From: JAKVCB01 sp965243695
GTDB taxonomy: Bacteria > Planctomycetota > Planctomycetia > Pirellulales > Lacipirellulaceae
DNA length: 64,000 bases
NCBI GenBank assembly: GCA_965243695.1
Contig: CBDEWC010000046.1
Coordinates: 1 to 64,000 of the forward strand
Direction of reading: 5' to 3'
Translations under genes and position numbers: made by a program
Shown: positions 27,247 through 36,397 of the stretch, one piece after another
How positions within the stretch are numbered: the first letter of the stretch is position 1
How the letters are laid out: the number at the start of each line of letters is the position of its first letter
The notes under the pieces: generated by a model
Databases searched by the model: none
Told to the model about the DNA's origin: nothing
What the model saw: only the letters and a program-made list of their open reading frames with translations

Positions 27247-27321
27247 AATCTGGCCGTTTGGTTTGGTAGGTTTTCCAATAATACTAAAAAGCCCTTGAAA
27301 TCCCCTGACGAAGAACACCGG

Positions 27322-27732
27322 ATGTCTCCAAAAACTACCCCGTTCACCACCCGACAACTGCCCCAGAAGGCAGATGTCACCGCCCCCGATGGCTCGGATG
27401 TCCGCATACTACTTGCTCTTTCCGGAGGCAGCCTGGCCCATTTTTCGCTAGCGCCAGAAAAAACATCGCTGGCCGTCACCCACCATACGGTCGAAGAGAT
27501 TTGGTATTTCCTGGGGGGGGAGGGAGAAATGTGGCGAAAGATGGGCAACCAACAAAGCGTAGTGGCCTTGAAATCGGGCGTTTGTGTGACCATCCCGCTG
27601 GGAACCGACTTCCAGTTTCGCTCCTGCGGCAGTGAACCGCTGACAGCGGTCGCGGTCACCATGCCCCCCTGGCCTGGCGATCACGAGGCAAAACAAACCG
27701 AGGGCCCCTGGGAAGGGACCCCTCAAAACTAA
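27322..27732 (+). CDS. Cupin-domain protein
   Basis: Small beta-barrel protein of 136 residues. The first cupin motif is represented by HTVEEIWYFLGGEGEMW, with one His and two Glu positions, and the second by GTDFQFRSCG. The usual His of motif 2 seems replaced. I use ATG 27322; a TTG at 27295 would add nine residues. It could bind a metal or small ligand, but no specific function is evident. It follows the DMT transporter on the same strand. Confidence 0.75.
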   Translation: MSPKTTPFTTRQLPQKADVTAPDGSDVRILLALSGGSLAHFSLAPEKTSLAVTHHTVEEIWYFLGGEGEMWRKMGNQQSVVALKSGVCVTIPLGTDFQFRSCGSEPLTAVAVTMPPWPGDHEAKQTEGPWEGTPQN

Positions 27733-27861
27733 GGGCCCCAAGGCCCACGCCGGGCAACCAGGTGTTTCCAGGCTCGGTGCTAGCCAAACGAGGCAAAACA
27801 CCTAAAATCAGGCCTGGCGTAATCGCAATACTTTTATCACTGTTTGTCGAAAGGAGTCGTC

Positions 27862-28482
27862 GTGTCGCTCGTTGAAACCGAACAGGTCCTGGTCGTGCCG
27901 ACCGCAGAATTCCACCGTCTCGGTTATTTCCAGGGATTTTCTCCAGAAGTCGACCGTTATTTGCCTGAACTATTGGAAAGCGATCAACTGCGTTACCGTC
28001 CACGCGGAGAGATGGAAGAGGACCCAAGTTTCAAGCAGTTGATCCCTTACGTGGTGTTCAGGTACAGAACCGACGACCAGGTCCATTTATTCCAGTATTG
28101 CCGAGGTAAGGGACAAGGTGAAACTCGCCTGCGCGCAAAGCGGAGCGTGGGAGTTGGGGGGCACATTTCAACGCTCGATTCCACGACCGGTGAGACTGGC
28201 ACGGGAGTTTACGAAGAAGGGCTCCGTCGCGAACTGAATGAAGAAGTCGAGATCCAAACCGGGTATACACGCAATTGTGTAGGCCTGATCAACGATGATG
28301 AAACCGAAGTGGGCAAAGTCCATTTGGGGATTGTGCACATTTACGATGTCGAGCAACCGGTCATCACACCGCGTGAGGTCGATATCCTGGACGCTAGATT
28401 CCAGCCGCTTGAGGAAATCAGGTCGGCACTCGAGGAGTTCGAGTCATGGTCACAGATCGCAGTGCAAAACCTGGTTGAGTAG
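27862..28482 (+). CDS. Nudix-fold phosphoesterase (COG4112-like)
   Basis: The 206-residue protein starts at GTG 27862, which has AAGGAG five bases upstream. A Nudix-type segment is present: GVGGHIS, then EEGLRRELNEEVEI. This keeps the REx2EE core but has an enlarged loop between the Gly and the helix. The N-terminal part (TAEFHRLGYFQGF, then IPYVVFRY) matches the predicted phosphoesterase family COG4112 found in many environmental bacteria. Substrate is unknown. It is followed by the cysteine desulfurase gene after about 110 bases. Confidence 0.75.
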   Translation: MSLVETEQVLVVPTAEFHRLGYFQGFSPEVDRYLPELLESDQLRYRPRGEMEEDPSFKQLIPYVVFRYRTDDQVHLFQYCRGKGQGETRLRAKRSVGVGGHISTLDSTTGETGTGVYEEGLRRELNEEVEIQTGYTRNCVGLINDDETEVGKVHLGIVHIYDVEQPVITPREVDILDARFQPLEEIRSALEEFESWSQIAVQNLVE

Positions 28483-28590
28483 CTTGCCTCAGTCACGTTT
28501 CTTCACGACACCGATCTTTTGCGTAGAATGAATCGGGCTGTCTCTACCCTGGACCATCGTGAACCCTGAACAGCTGAGTCCCCCGTTTTC

Positions 28591-29811
28591 GTGACACCAT
28601 CTCCAGATCTCGAACGGGTTGTCTACATGGACAACCATGCTACGACACGGGTTGATCCCCGGGTCGTCGATGCAATGCTGCCTTTCTTCAGTGAGGCATA
28701 CGGAAACGCCAGCAGTGTGGGGCATGTGTGGGGAGACCATGCACGACAAGCGGTCGAGGATGCCACAGAGACGGTCGCCCGCAGCCTGAATGCTTCGAGC
28801 GAGGAAATCGTATTCACCAGTGGTGCCACCGAAAGCAACAATCTGGCAATCCACGGTGTTTGCCAGCGACCGCGCCGCCGCGGGAACCATATCGTCAGCG
28901 TTACAACCGAACACAAGGCGATACTCGATCCGCTAGCGCGGCTCGCACGAAAAGGGCATGACGTAACGCTCCTGAGCGTTGAACCGACAGGCAGCCGACA
29001 GGCAGGTTGGCTTGACCCACAAAAAGTAGCCAACGCTATCCGTGATGACACGTGTCTTGTGACGGTTATGCTCGCCAACAATGAAATTGGTGTGATTCAT
29101 TCTCTCGCCGAGATTGGCATAATTTGCAAACAGCAGGAAGTGCTGCTGCATTGCGACGCAACGCAAGCCGTGGGAAAGATTCCGGTGGATGTCACAAAAT
29201 TGAACGTCGACCTTTTAAGCTGTACCGCACACAAACTTTATGGTCCTAAGGGCATCGGCCTGTTATACGTGCGGAGTCGTGATCCAAGTGTCAGACTGGA
29301 ACCTCAAATTTCTGGAGGAGGCCAACAAAAAAACCGTCGGGGCGGAACGCTGAACGTGGCAGGAATTGTCGGTTTTGGGACAGCCCTCGAGCTCTGCCTG
29401 GACCAAATGGTTGACGAAACAAAAAGGCTGGCCGGTTTACGAAATCGTTTGGCGGAGGAAATCTGCAGTCAAGTTACTGGTGCCACGATCTGTGGGCCAG
29501 CAATGGACGCATCGAGCAGAAGCGGCGGACTACTGCGATTGGCCGGAAATTTGAATATCTCCTTTGGCGATGTTGATGGGCAGGCATTGCAGCTGGAAAT
29601 GGGCAATTTGGCCGTCAGCAGTGGCGCTGCTTGCACTTCCACAAATCCGGAACCAAGCTACGTATTGCGGGCAATTGGCTTTGATGAGGATGCAGCCCGC
29701 AGTAGCCTCCGTTTTGGCCTGGGACGCTTTAACACCGAGGAGGACGTCGATTTTGCCGCCTCCAGCGTGGTTAAAGCGGTACAACGACTGCGAAAATTGG
29801 CCTCTCCTTAA
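28591..29811 (+). CDS. Cysteine desulfurase (NifS/IscS family)
   Basis: PLP enzyme that takes sulfur from cysteine for Fe-S clusters and thiolated tRNA. The 406-residue protein has the N-terminal MDNHATTRVDPRV motif, the PLP lysine in CTAHKLYGPKG (about residue 214), and the persulfide Cys in SSGAACTS (about residue 348) before EPSYVLRAIG. The short loop around that Cys is typical of class I (IscS/NifS) enzymes. The start is taken at GTG 28591; ATG 28627 is just before the conserved motif and is an alternative. An A-type carrier follows 136 bases downstream, but no IscU scaffold is present between them. Confidence 0.92.
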   Translation: MTPSPDLERVVYMDNHATTRVDPRVVDAMLPFFSEAYGNASSVGHVWGDHARQAVEDATETVARSLNASSEEIVFTSGATESNNLAIHGVCQRPRRRGNHIVSVTTEHKAILDPLARLARKGHDVTLLSVEPTGSRQAGWLDPQKVANAIRDDTCLVTVMLANNEIGVIHSLAEIGIICKQQEVLLHCDATQAVGKIPVDVTKLNVDLLSCTAHKLYGPKGIGLLYVRSRDPSVRLEPQISGGGQQKNRRGGTLNVAGIVGFGTALELCLDQMVDETKRLAGLRNRLAEEICSQVTGATICGPAMDASSRSGGLLRLAGNLNISFGDVDGQALQLEMGNLAVSSGAACTSTNPEPSYVLRAIGFDEDAARSSLRFGLGRFNTEEDVDFAASSVVKAVQRLRKLASP

Positions 29812-29849
29812 AATCAGGTTGCTTCACTTTTCAGGCGGCGACCGATTGG

Positions 29850-29855
29850 TATAAT
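29850..29855 (+). promoter_or_regulatory. Possible -10 element upstream of the A-type carrier gene
   Basis: A perfect TATAAT lies 92 bases before the start codon of the Fe-S carrier gene. No well-placed -35 box is seen, so this rests on the -10 match alone. Confidence 0.35.
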
Positions 29856-29947
29856 AGATATGCAATAAAAAGTGGATTGGAACTGCTTGTCGATTGCAAC
29901 CCACCCGATAATTACAATTCCCCCTGAATGTTGGAGCCAGCCACGCT

Positions 29948-30280
29948 ATGTCGATCGTGCTCACCGAAAAAGCCGCTGTTGAAGTCAAACGAATCATTGA
30001 AGACCAGAAACTCGAAGACGATGTCGTCCTTCGCGTGGGAGTCACTGGAGGCGGTTGTAGCGGGTTTTCTTACGCACTTGGTTTCGACAAGGCGTTTGAC
30101 GAAAAAGTCGACTCCCGCTTGGATTTCCACGGCGTGCCTGTTGTCGTTGATAAGAAAAGTGCCCTGTACCTGGATGGCACCACCGTCGATTTCCACGACG
30201 GAATCGAAAAACGGGGCTTCACGTTCGATAACCCCAATGCCGTGAAGTCCTGTGGCTGCGGTTCTTCGTTCCAGGCTTGA
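29948..30280 (+). CDS. A-type Fe-S cluster carrier (IscA/ErpA family)
   Basis: Transfers Fe-S clusters to target proteins. The 110-residue protein has all three ligand cysteines of the HesB/IscA family: Cys37 in GGGCSGF, and Cys102 and Cys104 in SCGCGSSF at the C-terminus. The length is normal. It lies downstream of the cysteine desulfurase gene with a possible promoter of its own. Confidence 0.93.
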   Translation: MSIVLTEKAAVEVKRIIEDQKLEDDVVLRVGVTGGGCSGFSYALGFDKAFDEKVDSRLDFHGVPVVVDKKSALYLDGTTVDFHDGIEKRGFTFDNPNAVKSCGCGSSFQA

Positions 30281-30656
30281 ACATCACCGCCAAGAACTTT
30301 TTTCCTCGGCGAGTCACTGCGCGGGCACCCGTACAGCGTTATCGCATTTGCTGTTGCGCGCTCAAAATCCTTACCGCAGTCATTTCCGGAAGACTGCCCC
30401 AACATTTTGGCACTTTCCAGCCGGAACCGCAGTTTTATCTTGGCCCAAACCGTGCGAACAACCTACTCTTTCCGTAGGCAGAAGGACTGCACTTCTACCT
30501 GGACCGCCCCCCATGTTTTGGCACTTGCGGCTTTGGCAGCCAAAATTTGCCCCTCGAATGAAGCGGTGTAGCAATCCGTTTTAACCGTGGGGTCCAATTC
30601 TTTTGACGAACTTTCCCCACAGCATCGCCCCTCGCTTCAGGAGGGGCCAGCAGAAC
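30281..30656. other. Intergenic gap upstream of an orphan Flp pilin
   Basis: 376 bases between the Fe-S carrier gene and the pilin gene. A short phrase around GTTTTGGCACTT or ATTTTGGCACTT occurs twice (about 30402 and 30514). The spacing of GG and GC does not fit a sigma-54 promoter. No gene was recognised. Confidence 0.4.
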
Positions 30657-30836
30657 ATGTTCCGGCAAATCAAAAATTTTCTGAAGCATGAAGACGGGCC
30701 GACAGCCGTCGAATATGCCGTGATGCTGGCGTTGATTATCGCAGCAGTGCTAGGCTCTCTACGTCTTGTGGGCAACCAAGCCGCCCTGAGCTTTACCAGG
30801 TCTGCCACGGAACTCTCAAGTGCTTTTGGCCCGTAG
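30657..30836 (+). CDS. Flp-family type IVb pilin (orphan copy)
   Basis: A 59-residue prepilin with start ATG 30657 and AGGAGGGG about ten bases upstream. The cationic N-terminus is followed by EDGPTAVEYAVMLALI. In this motif the prepilin peptidase normally cuts just before the hydrophobic helix, with the conserved Glu and Tyr five and six positions into it. The hydrophobic segment is about 20 residues long. It lies 16 kb from the Tad assembly locus on the opposite strand. A second pilin at 46663-46839 shares the same core motif. Confidence 0.88.
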   Translation: MFRQIKNFLKHEDGPTAVEYAVMLALIIAAVLGSLRLVGNQAALSFTRSATELSSAFGP

Positions 30837-30895
30837 CCAACGTCTATTCGGACTGGTGGTTGACGTTATTTAAATTGTAGGCGCGACAGGCGTAC

Positions 30896-31981
30896 TCACA
30901 AAATCAGCATCGCGTCGCCGTAGCTAAAAAATCGGTATTCTTCGCGGATCGCCTCTTCGTACGCACGGCGAATCAGGTCGCGTCCCCCAAACGTCTGCAC
31001 TAAAACCAGCAGGGTTGTGCCGGGATAGTGAAAATTGGTCATCATCGCGTCAATGGCACCAAATTGATAAGGGGGGCGAATGAACAGGTCCGTTTTGCCT
31101 GACCAGGCCTCCAAATTGCGCGACGTGGCACCGCCGTCGGAAAGCGCCTCGTCAGCCTGGGCGAATGCCGTTTCTAAAACACGCACAACGGTCGTTCCCA
31201 CAGCAACAATGCGGCCTTCGGCTTCACGGGTCGCATTGATCTCTTTGACAGCAGCCTCCGTAAGCTCTCCCCTCTCTTCGTGCATTTGATGATCTTCGAG
31301 TGCCCCTGACTGAATCGGTCGAAAAGTTCCCAAGCCAACATGGAGTGTAACAGCGGTAAACGCTACACCATGGGACTCAATCGACTCGAGCAACTGCTTG
31401 GTGAAATGAAGGCCGGCAGTCGGAGCGGCAACGGCTCCCGGCTCACGGGCATAAACGGTCTGATAGTTGACCACGTCGGAATCGACCATCCGCCCACCAC
31501 GAATGTAGTGTGGCAACGGAACTCGGCCAACTTGGGTAAGAAGGTCGCTACAGGTTGCCTGGGAGTCGGGTTGGGCAAGCCATTGTCCGTCGTCGAGCCG
31601 TTCGATGAGCCACAGTTGGACAGCCGGCCGCATGCGGCGGTCCAAAAGCGAGATTTGCTCACCAACTTTGAGGTGTCCCCGGGTCTTACAAATGATTTTC
31701 CACTGGCCTTCTGGGGTGACCTCTAAAAAGAGCCCTTGCCAATTTCCCCCGGTCGACGTCCGTAAACCCTGTAACGCCGCAGGGACGACTTTCGTGTTGT
31801 TGAACACCAGTCGGTCCCCAGGAGCGAGCAGCTGTGGAATATCGCGTACATAATGGTGTTCAATCCGGTCGGCCTGGCGATCGACCAGCATCAAACGGGC
31901 ATCAACACGATTTTCGAGCGGCTGCTGTGCTATCAGCCGCTTCGGCAGGTCATAATCGAAGGTAAAGTCGTCTTTGTTCAT
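30896..31981 (-). CDS. queA: S-adenosylmethionine:tRNA ribosyltransferase-isomerase
   Basis: Adds the epoxycyclopentanediol moiety of SAM to preQ1 in tRNA during queuosine synthesis. The N-terminus has FDYDLPKRLIAQQP and the family block LVFNNTKVVPA. The central signature AAPTAGLHFT and the C-terminal MMTNFHYPGTTLLVLVQ are both present. I start at ATG 31981, which precedes the conserved N-terminus; the frame extends to 32044. It is divergent from the glycosyltransferase gene. Confidence 0.93.
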   Translation of the reverse strand: MNKDDFTFDYDLPKRLIAQQPLENRVDARLMLVDRQADRIEHHYVRDIPQLLAPGDRLVFNNTKVVPAALQGLRTSTGGNWQGLFLEVTPEGQWKIICKTRGHLKVGEQISLLDRRMRPAVQLWLIERLDDGQWLAQPDSQATCSDLLTQVGRVPLPHYIRGGRMVDSDVVNYQTVYAREPGAVAAPTAGLHFTKQLLESIESHGVAFTAVTLHVGLGTFRPIQSGALEDHQMHEERGELTEAAVKEINATREAEGRIVAVGTTVVRVLETAFAQADEALSDGGATSRNLEAWSGKTDLFIRPPYQFGAIDAMMTNFHYPGTTLLVLVQTFGGRDLIRRAYEEAIREEYRFFSYGDAMLIL

Positions 31982-32075
31982 CGGGACTGGACAGGGGAGC
32001 TGGAACCAGCGACTATCGTCGCCATGGTTCGGCTGACTGTCCATTGGTTAATCCATACGCTCGAAAAATGGGTCC

Positions 32076-33209
32076 ATGTCTCACCGTATTGCTTTTTGTA
32101 TCACCACACTTGCCCCAGGCGGTGCCGAACGACAACTGGTCGAATTGGCCTGTCGCCTGCCCCACAACCGGTATCAAACTGCTATTTTTGTCTTGGGGCC
32201 ACCCCCTTCACCGCCACAGAATGAACTTATCCTGCAAACCCTGTCTGAAAAAGTACCTGTAACTTTCTTTCATACCAGGAGTCTTTGGTCTGCGGGCCGC
32301 GTAATCCGCCAATTAACAGACTCGCTCCGCAATTTTCGCCCAGCCCTCCTCCAATGCTTCCTGGCACACGCCAACGTGGCAGGTGCCATTGCGGCCCGTA
32401 GGGCCGGAGTCCCCCAATGCGTCACCGGAATTCGGGCCGCCGATCCCCGCTGGAATTTTCATGGATTGGCCAGCCGCATGACCGATCCCCTCGTTTCCAG
32501 GCATATTTGCGTGAGCCAGTCAGTGGCGACCTTTGCCGTCCAGCAGATGCATTTAACTGCCAGCAAAGTCGCAGTTATTCCCAACGGAGTCAACCTCCGG
32601 CGGTTTAATACCGCCCGCCCCACCACCCACGCTGAACTGGGAATTGCCGCAGATCGAAAACTGCTGCTTTTTATCGGAAGGTTGGACCGGCAAAAACATC
32701 CCGAGTGGCTGCTGGCGTGCCTTCCGGAACTACAACAGCAACTTCCCAACCACGACCTGGTCATCGTGGGCGACGGGGCCTTGCGAGGCAGACTAGAGCG
32801 TCTGGCAAACCAACTTTCGTTGGGTAGCCGTGTCCATTTCCTGGGTTGGCGAAACGACGTGCCCCGTCTTCTGGCAGCCTCGGAGATGTTGCTGCATTGC
32901 TCTTCCTGGGAAGGCATGCCGGGGGTTGTGCTGGAAGCCATGGCCGCCAGCAAACCGGTTGTCGCCATCAAAGTCCACGGAACCGCCGAACTACTGGGGG
33001 CAGCGTGTGAGCCACAAACGGTCATGGATCACGATGTACCTGCGTTCCTTAAAAAAGTTGCCCAACTTGCCCAGGCCCCTACCCAAGCCGCCGAACTTGG
33101 TCACCAGAACCGAATCCGCGCCGAAGGGGAGTTTTCTCTGGAGGCGATGACAGCGCGTTACGCGGAGGTCTACGACGAACTTTTGCCATCCACCCCTTCA
33201 TCCAACTGA
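32076..33209 (+). CDS. GT4-family glycosyltransferase
   Basis: The 377-residue GT-B fold protein has the N-terminal loop LAPGGAERQLVELACRL that contacts the acceptor. The central linker FIGRLDRQKHPEWLL is also typical. The E-x7-E donor-binding motif is seen in SSWEGMPGVVLEAMAASKPVVA. The fold and motifs are those of retaining transferases acting on lipid-linked or surface polysaccharides. The donor sugar cannot be told. No other polysaccharide genes are adjacent. Confidence 0.9.
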   Translation: MSHRIAFCITTLAPGGAERQLVELACRLPHNRYQTAIFVLGPPPSPPQNELILQTLSEKVPVTFFHTRSLWSAGRVIRQLTDSLRNFRPALLQCFLAHANVAGAIAARRAGVPQCVTGIRAADPRWNFHGLASRMTDPLVSRHICVSQSVATFAVQQMHLTASKVAVIPNGVNLRRFNTARPTTHAELGIAADRKLLLFIGRLDRQKHPEWLLACLPELQQQLPNHDLVIVGDGALRGRLERLANQLSLGSRVHFLGWRNDVPRLLAASEMLLHCSSWEGMPGVVLEAMAASKPVVAIKVHGTAELLGAACEPQTVMDHDVPAFLKKVAQLAQAPTQAAELGHQNRIRAEGEFSLEAMTARYAEVYDELLPSTPSSN

Positions 33210-33628
33210 AAAGCTTATTGGAATTCATTTATTTCCTTCCTGGCAACAAACAGTCCCATTCTCCAAGGAGATACGTCAACCGAACTGAACAGACGGCAAC
33301 TGATAGCAGTCAAAAAGCCAGATTGACCCATTTTCTTCACTCCGTATGGTTGAGACTTCTCTGGCAAAAGGAGACCTTCCCTGACCCGGCATGGCCAAGC
33401 CTGAAGCTGAAGAAGGAAGGATTTCGGCCGTGTTTTTCGGCCGTGTTTTTCGGCCCCGTTTTTTGGGCCACCCGTTTGAACAAGGCGTGCAATCCCGCAA
33501 GGTCGCCCAGCAGAGGTTTCCATCGAGGATGGTCGGCGAAAAACTCGCTTTGGAGTATTTGTCGTCCTCTGTCGCGGCCAGGACATGGAAGTCCGACATT
33601 GTGTGGCTGGTGGCTGGTCCACCAACGT

Positions 33629-33668
33629 CGCCCTGGCCCGGGTGCATGGATGCACTCGGGCCAGGGCG
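33629..33668. repeat. Long perfect inverted repeat (hairpin)
   Basis: Two 12-bp arms (CGCCCTGGCCCG and its exact complement) flank a G/T pair and six further complementary bases (GTGCAT/ATGCAC), giving a stem of about 19 pairs with a tiny loop. There is no T-run on either side, so it is not a standard terminator. Confidence 0.85.
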
Positions 33669-33677
33669 TTTGCCACA

Positions 33678-33702
33678 GCCACTGGCAGCAATGGCCAGTG
33701 GC
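33678..33702. repeat. Second inverted repeat, 9-bp stem
   Basis: GCCACTGGC and its complement are separated by a 7-base loop, ten bases after the larger hairpin and about 75 bases before the rsmH start. Confidence 0.8.
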
Positions 33703-33777
33703 AACTGCCGATCCCAGGTGTGAGGGGTACGCTAGAGACAGGCGACTCGCACCATTCGTTGACAAGCGTCTTTTGCT

Positions 33778-34707
33778 ATGGCTCAATCGTCTTCACAACA
33801 TATTCCGGTGTTGCTTGAAGAGGTTTTACAGTGGCTCCGCCCGTCGGCAGGCAAAACCTATGTCGATGGGACGCTGGGAGGAGGAAGTCATGCCCGCAAA
33901 CTGGCCGAATCGGTCGGTCATGACGGTCTCGTGATCGCCGTTGACCGTGACCAGACGGTTGTCGAACGGGCCCGCGCGGAACTGGCCAACTTGCCGATCC
34001 AGGTAGAACATGCCAACTACGCCAACCTGCCCGATCTGCTGGCAGAAAATGACCTTGGGCTCGTGGATGGGATTCTGCTTGATTTGGGCCTCTCGAGCGA
34101 TCAACTTGCCGATCACGATCGCGGGTTCAGTTTTCAAGGTGATGGGCCGCTCGACCTGCGATTCGATCGTTCCACCGGTGAACCTGCCTGGAAGCTGATC
34201 GATCGTCTAAGCGCTGACCACCTGGCCGACCTCATTTATCAGTTTGGCGAAGAGCGAATGAGCCGGAGAATTGCCCGCGCCATCGTCCAACGGCGACGGT
34301 CTCAACCGATTCGAACGACAGGTGAACTGGCCAAGTTGGTTTCAAAGTGTGTACCCCGCGGCAAGGGCAACCGCATTGATCCGGCGACACGCACATTTCA
34401 AGCACTACGAATTGCAGTGAACGACGAACTCGATTGGCTTGATGTGGCCTTGCGTCGCTTTCCTGATTGCCTCCGACCGGGCGGTCGATTGGCAATCATT
34501 AGTTTTCATTCGCTAGAAGACCGCCCTGTAAAACATGGATTCCGCAACGATCCGCGACTGGAAGTGCTCACGCGGCGACCGATTCGGGCAACTGCCGAGG
34601 AAGTTGCCCAAAACCCACGGGCGCGAAGTGCAAAACTACGGGTTGCCGAGCGGATTTCGCACGACCCAACAGAGGCTGCCAGCCCCTACCTTCGGCTTGG
34701 CAGCTGA
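33778..34707 (+). CDS. rsmH: 16S rRNA m4C1402 methyltransferase
   Basis: SAM-dependent N4-methylation of C1402 in 16S rRNA. The 309-residue protein begins QHIPVLLEEVL and has the SAM loop VDGTLGGGSHARKL, the motif DGILLDLGLSSDQLAD, and near the C-terminus IISFHSLEDRPVKHGF. The family consensus MDMR is here LDLRFD. In most bacteria rsmH begins the division and cell-wall cluster. Here no ftsL, ftsI or mur gene follows, in keeping with the reduced division cluster of planctomycetes. Confidence 0.93.
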   Translation: MAQSSSQHIPVLLEEVLQWLRPSAGKTYVDGTLGGGSHARKLAESVGHDGLVIAVDRDQTVVERARAELANLPIQVEHANYANLPDLLAENDLGLVDGILLDLGLSSDQLADHDRGFSFQGDGPLDLRFDRSTGEPAWKLIDRLSADHLADLIYQFGEERMSRRIARAIVQRRRSQPIRTTGELAKLVSKCVPRGKGNRIDPATRTFQALRIAVNDELDWLDVALRRFPDCLRPGGRLAIISFHSLEDRPVKHGFRNDPRLEVLTRRPIRATAEEVAQNPRARSAKLRVAERISHDPTEAASPYLRLGS

Positions 34708-34749
34708 GTCTTCGCCCGCCTGGCAACCGGCAACCTGTGCTCGTTTTCG

Positions 34750-35115
34750 CTAGCCAGTCCAGGGGCGATCGTTCCGCTGATATTGCCCTGTGGGACTACG
34801 AACAAAAAATGGGGCGACGAGCGGGTGATTCACTTCCTCGTTACTTGGATCGGGCAACAAGTTTGACTCTGCCGCATAGGTCGTCGAAACCGAGTCATGA
34901 ACCAGGACATGGTACCAGGCCTGATTTTGGTTGGGCTGGGTTTGATTCGCCAAGTACCACCGCTCACCAGCCATGCAGCGCTGATCGAAGCTGACTATCA
35001 GCCCACGGTAGCCATAGCGGCGATGTATGACCAACGCACCTGGCACGAATTTCGGTGTGGTTTCTGCGAATTCAAACACCCCATACTCCGGTCGGCAAAC
35101 CACTTGGACCGCCAC
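34750..35115 (-). CDS. HspQ/YccV-like (hemimethylated DNA-binding domain) protein
   Basis: The 121-residue protein starts at GTG 35115; an in-frame stop nine bases upstream excludes a longer form. The core matches the YccV/HspQ domain: PGALVIHRRYGYRGLIVSFD, then ERWYLANQTQPNQNQAWYHVLVHD, and YAAESNLLPDPSNEEVNHPL. The family includes E. coli HspQ, a Lon specificity factor, and eukaryotic proteins with the same domain. It lies at the distal end of the Tad locus on the same strand. Confidence 0.78.
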   Translation of the reverse strand: MAVQVVCRPEYGVFEFAETTPKFVPGALVIHRRYGYRGLIVSFDQRCMAGERWYLANQTQPNQNQAWYHVLVHDSVSTTYAAESNLLPDPSNEEVNHPLVAPFFVRSPTGQYQRNDRPWTG

Positions 35116-35254
35116 TGTACATCACCTGCCAGAATACGCCGTCACCGGAAACAAGTCCACTTCAACGGCCAGACGACTCCGCCTCGCCTTGGAGAATCAC
35201 GGCAACCAGGAGCGGTCAAAGACGGTTAATTTGTTCTCCGCACGAAACTCCCCG

Positions 35255-36319
35255 TCAACGGTACTGCGGGTTCCGATAGCGCGACCCGGGGTTCACCGGT
35301 GGCAACAAACGTAGACCGGCAACCCGCCTTTGCTCCAAAGCTGCAGAATCTGAAGATGACACCGATTGAGTAACCGGTTCGCCTGGGCCGCTGATTGTGG
35401 CCTGACGGCCCATCAAGTTGCCACTGTTTCCAACGACAGCTCCACGACCTGACTGTGCACCAGCCAGAGTCGCCACAGGAAATTGGGCCTGGGTCATCCT
35501 GGCGTCTGCCCGACTTACCGTCGCCAGAGGTGCGGCCGTGTCTTGGGGGCGACCACGGCGAGCAAGCAAGTGCCCAAGGTTAAAATGGGCAATCGCGGGA
35601 CCGTGTACCGCAGTCAACTGCTGCAAGGCTTCCTGGTCACGGTGCATTTCGACAAAAACAGTCGCCAGGTTGTTACGATAACGTTGTTTTGCTGGCTGCA
35701 AGGCAACTGCAATGTGAAGGGCTTCGGCCGACTCTTCAAGGCGCCCTTGGCGGGCAAGACAAAGCCCGAGATCGTTAAAAGCGGTTGGATCCTTGGAGTT
35801 CGCTTCGACCAATCGTCGGTAAAGTTGTTCGGCAATGCGCAAACGCCCCTGCCGGTCTTCCATGTGTGCCGCAGCCAGCAACGCGCCCGCGTGGTTGGGA
35901 TGTGCGGCCAACGCGTCTTGATATTGACGACGCGCCTGTTCAATTGCCCCGCTTTTTTCACTCACTTCGGCAGCCGCCACAAGCAAATCCACCGAAGGAG
36001 GGCCCGTTGGGTTTGCTAGCGCAATACGATCCTGGTGACTGGTCACGACCTGCTTTGCAGCATCGGCCCCCTGCTTTCGACCACGCCACTTGGACCAGCC
36101 CCAGGTGACCGGGTTCCTGGCCAGCAATTCGCGCGCCCGATCGGATAACGACGGTTTCTGCGGTCCGTTTTGCCAAGTTGCTGCGGGGGCCTCACCACCT
36201 GATTCGGCTCCAGCCCCCACATTAAGGTTCGACGCCTGGGCGTGTTCATAAAGCGCCTGGTTGGCCACTAAAACCAGAAAAAGGGCCCCTCGGACAAAGA
36301 TTCGTGACGTCGCGCGCAT
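35255..36319 (-). CDS. TPR protein, TadD-like
   Basis: The 354-residue secreted protein has a signal peptide (FVRGALFLVLVANQALY, cleavage near AQA) from ATG 36319. About residues 95-225 carry three to four tetratricopeptide repeats (AIEQARRQYQDALAAHPNHAGALL is read across the first). The C-terminal third is low complexity. At the end of a Tad locus, a TPR protein of this size corresponds to TadD, which supports pilus or secretin assembly. TadD is normally a lipoprotein and no lipobox is evident here, so the assignment is by position and fold. Confidence 0.75.
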   Translation of the reverse strand: MRATSRIFVRGALFLVLVANQALYEHAQASNLNVGAGAESGGEAPAATWQNGPQKPSLSDRARELLARNPVTWGWSKWRGRKQGADAAKQVVTSHQDRIALANPTGPPSVDLLVAAAEVSEKSGAIEQARRQYQDALAAHPNHAGALLAAAHMEDRQGRLRIAEQLYRRLVEANSKDPTAFNDLGLCLARQGRLEESAEALHIAVALQPAKQRYRNNLATVFVEMHRDQEALQQLTAVHGPAIAHFNLGHLLARRGRPQDTAAPLATVSRADARMTQAQFPVATLAGAQSGRGAVVGNSGNLMGRQATISGPGEPVTQSVSSSDSAALEQRRVAGLRLLPPVNPGSRYRNPQYR

Positions 36320-36397
36320 CGGGTATCCTTCCTTTGCCGTCCTAAACAATTTATCAGTCCCTTCGCAACAAAAGGGAAATGATTACCAGAACTCCCG

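Larger units (their letters stand above)
33210..33777. other. Intergenic region of 568 bases with repeats and hairpins
   Basis: Contains a 13-bp tandem repeat (2.7 copies, about 33423-33465) and two strong hairpins listed separately. All six frames are largely free of stops, but the frames show no recognisable protein and conflict with one another. Confidence 0.5.

Noticed and set aside
30402..30535. Sigma-54 promoter candidates with TGGCAC
   Set aside because: The GG and GC elements are not ten bases apart in either occurrence.
33218..33934. 238-residue plus-strand open frame and three overlapping minus-strand frames
   Set aside because: All overlap one another and the plus-strand frame runs into rsmH; none resembles a known family, and the openness comes from GC-rich repeats and hairpins.
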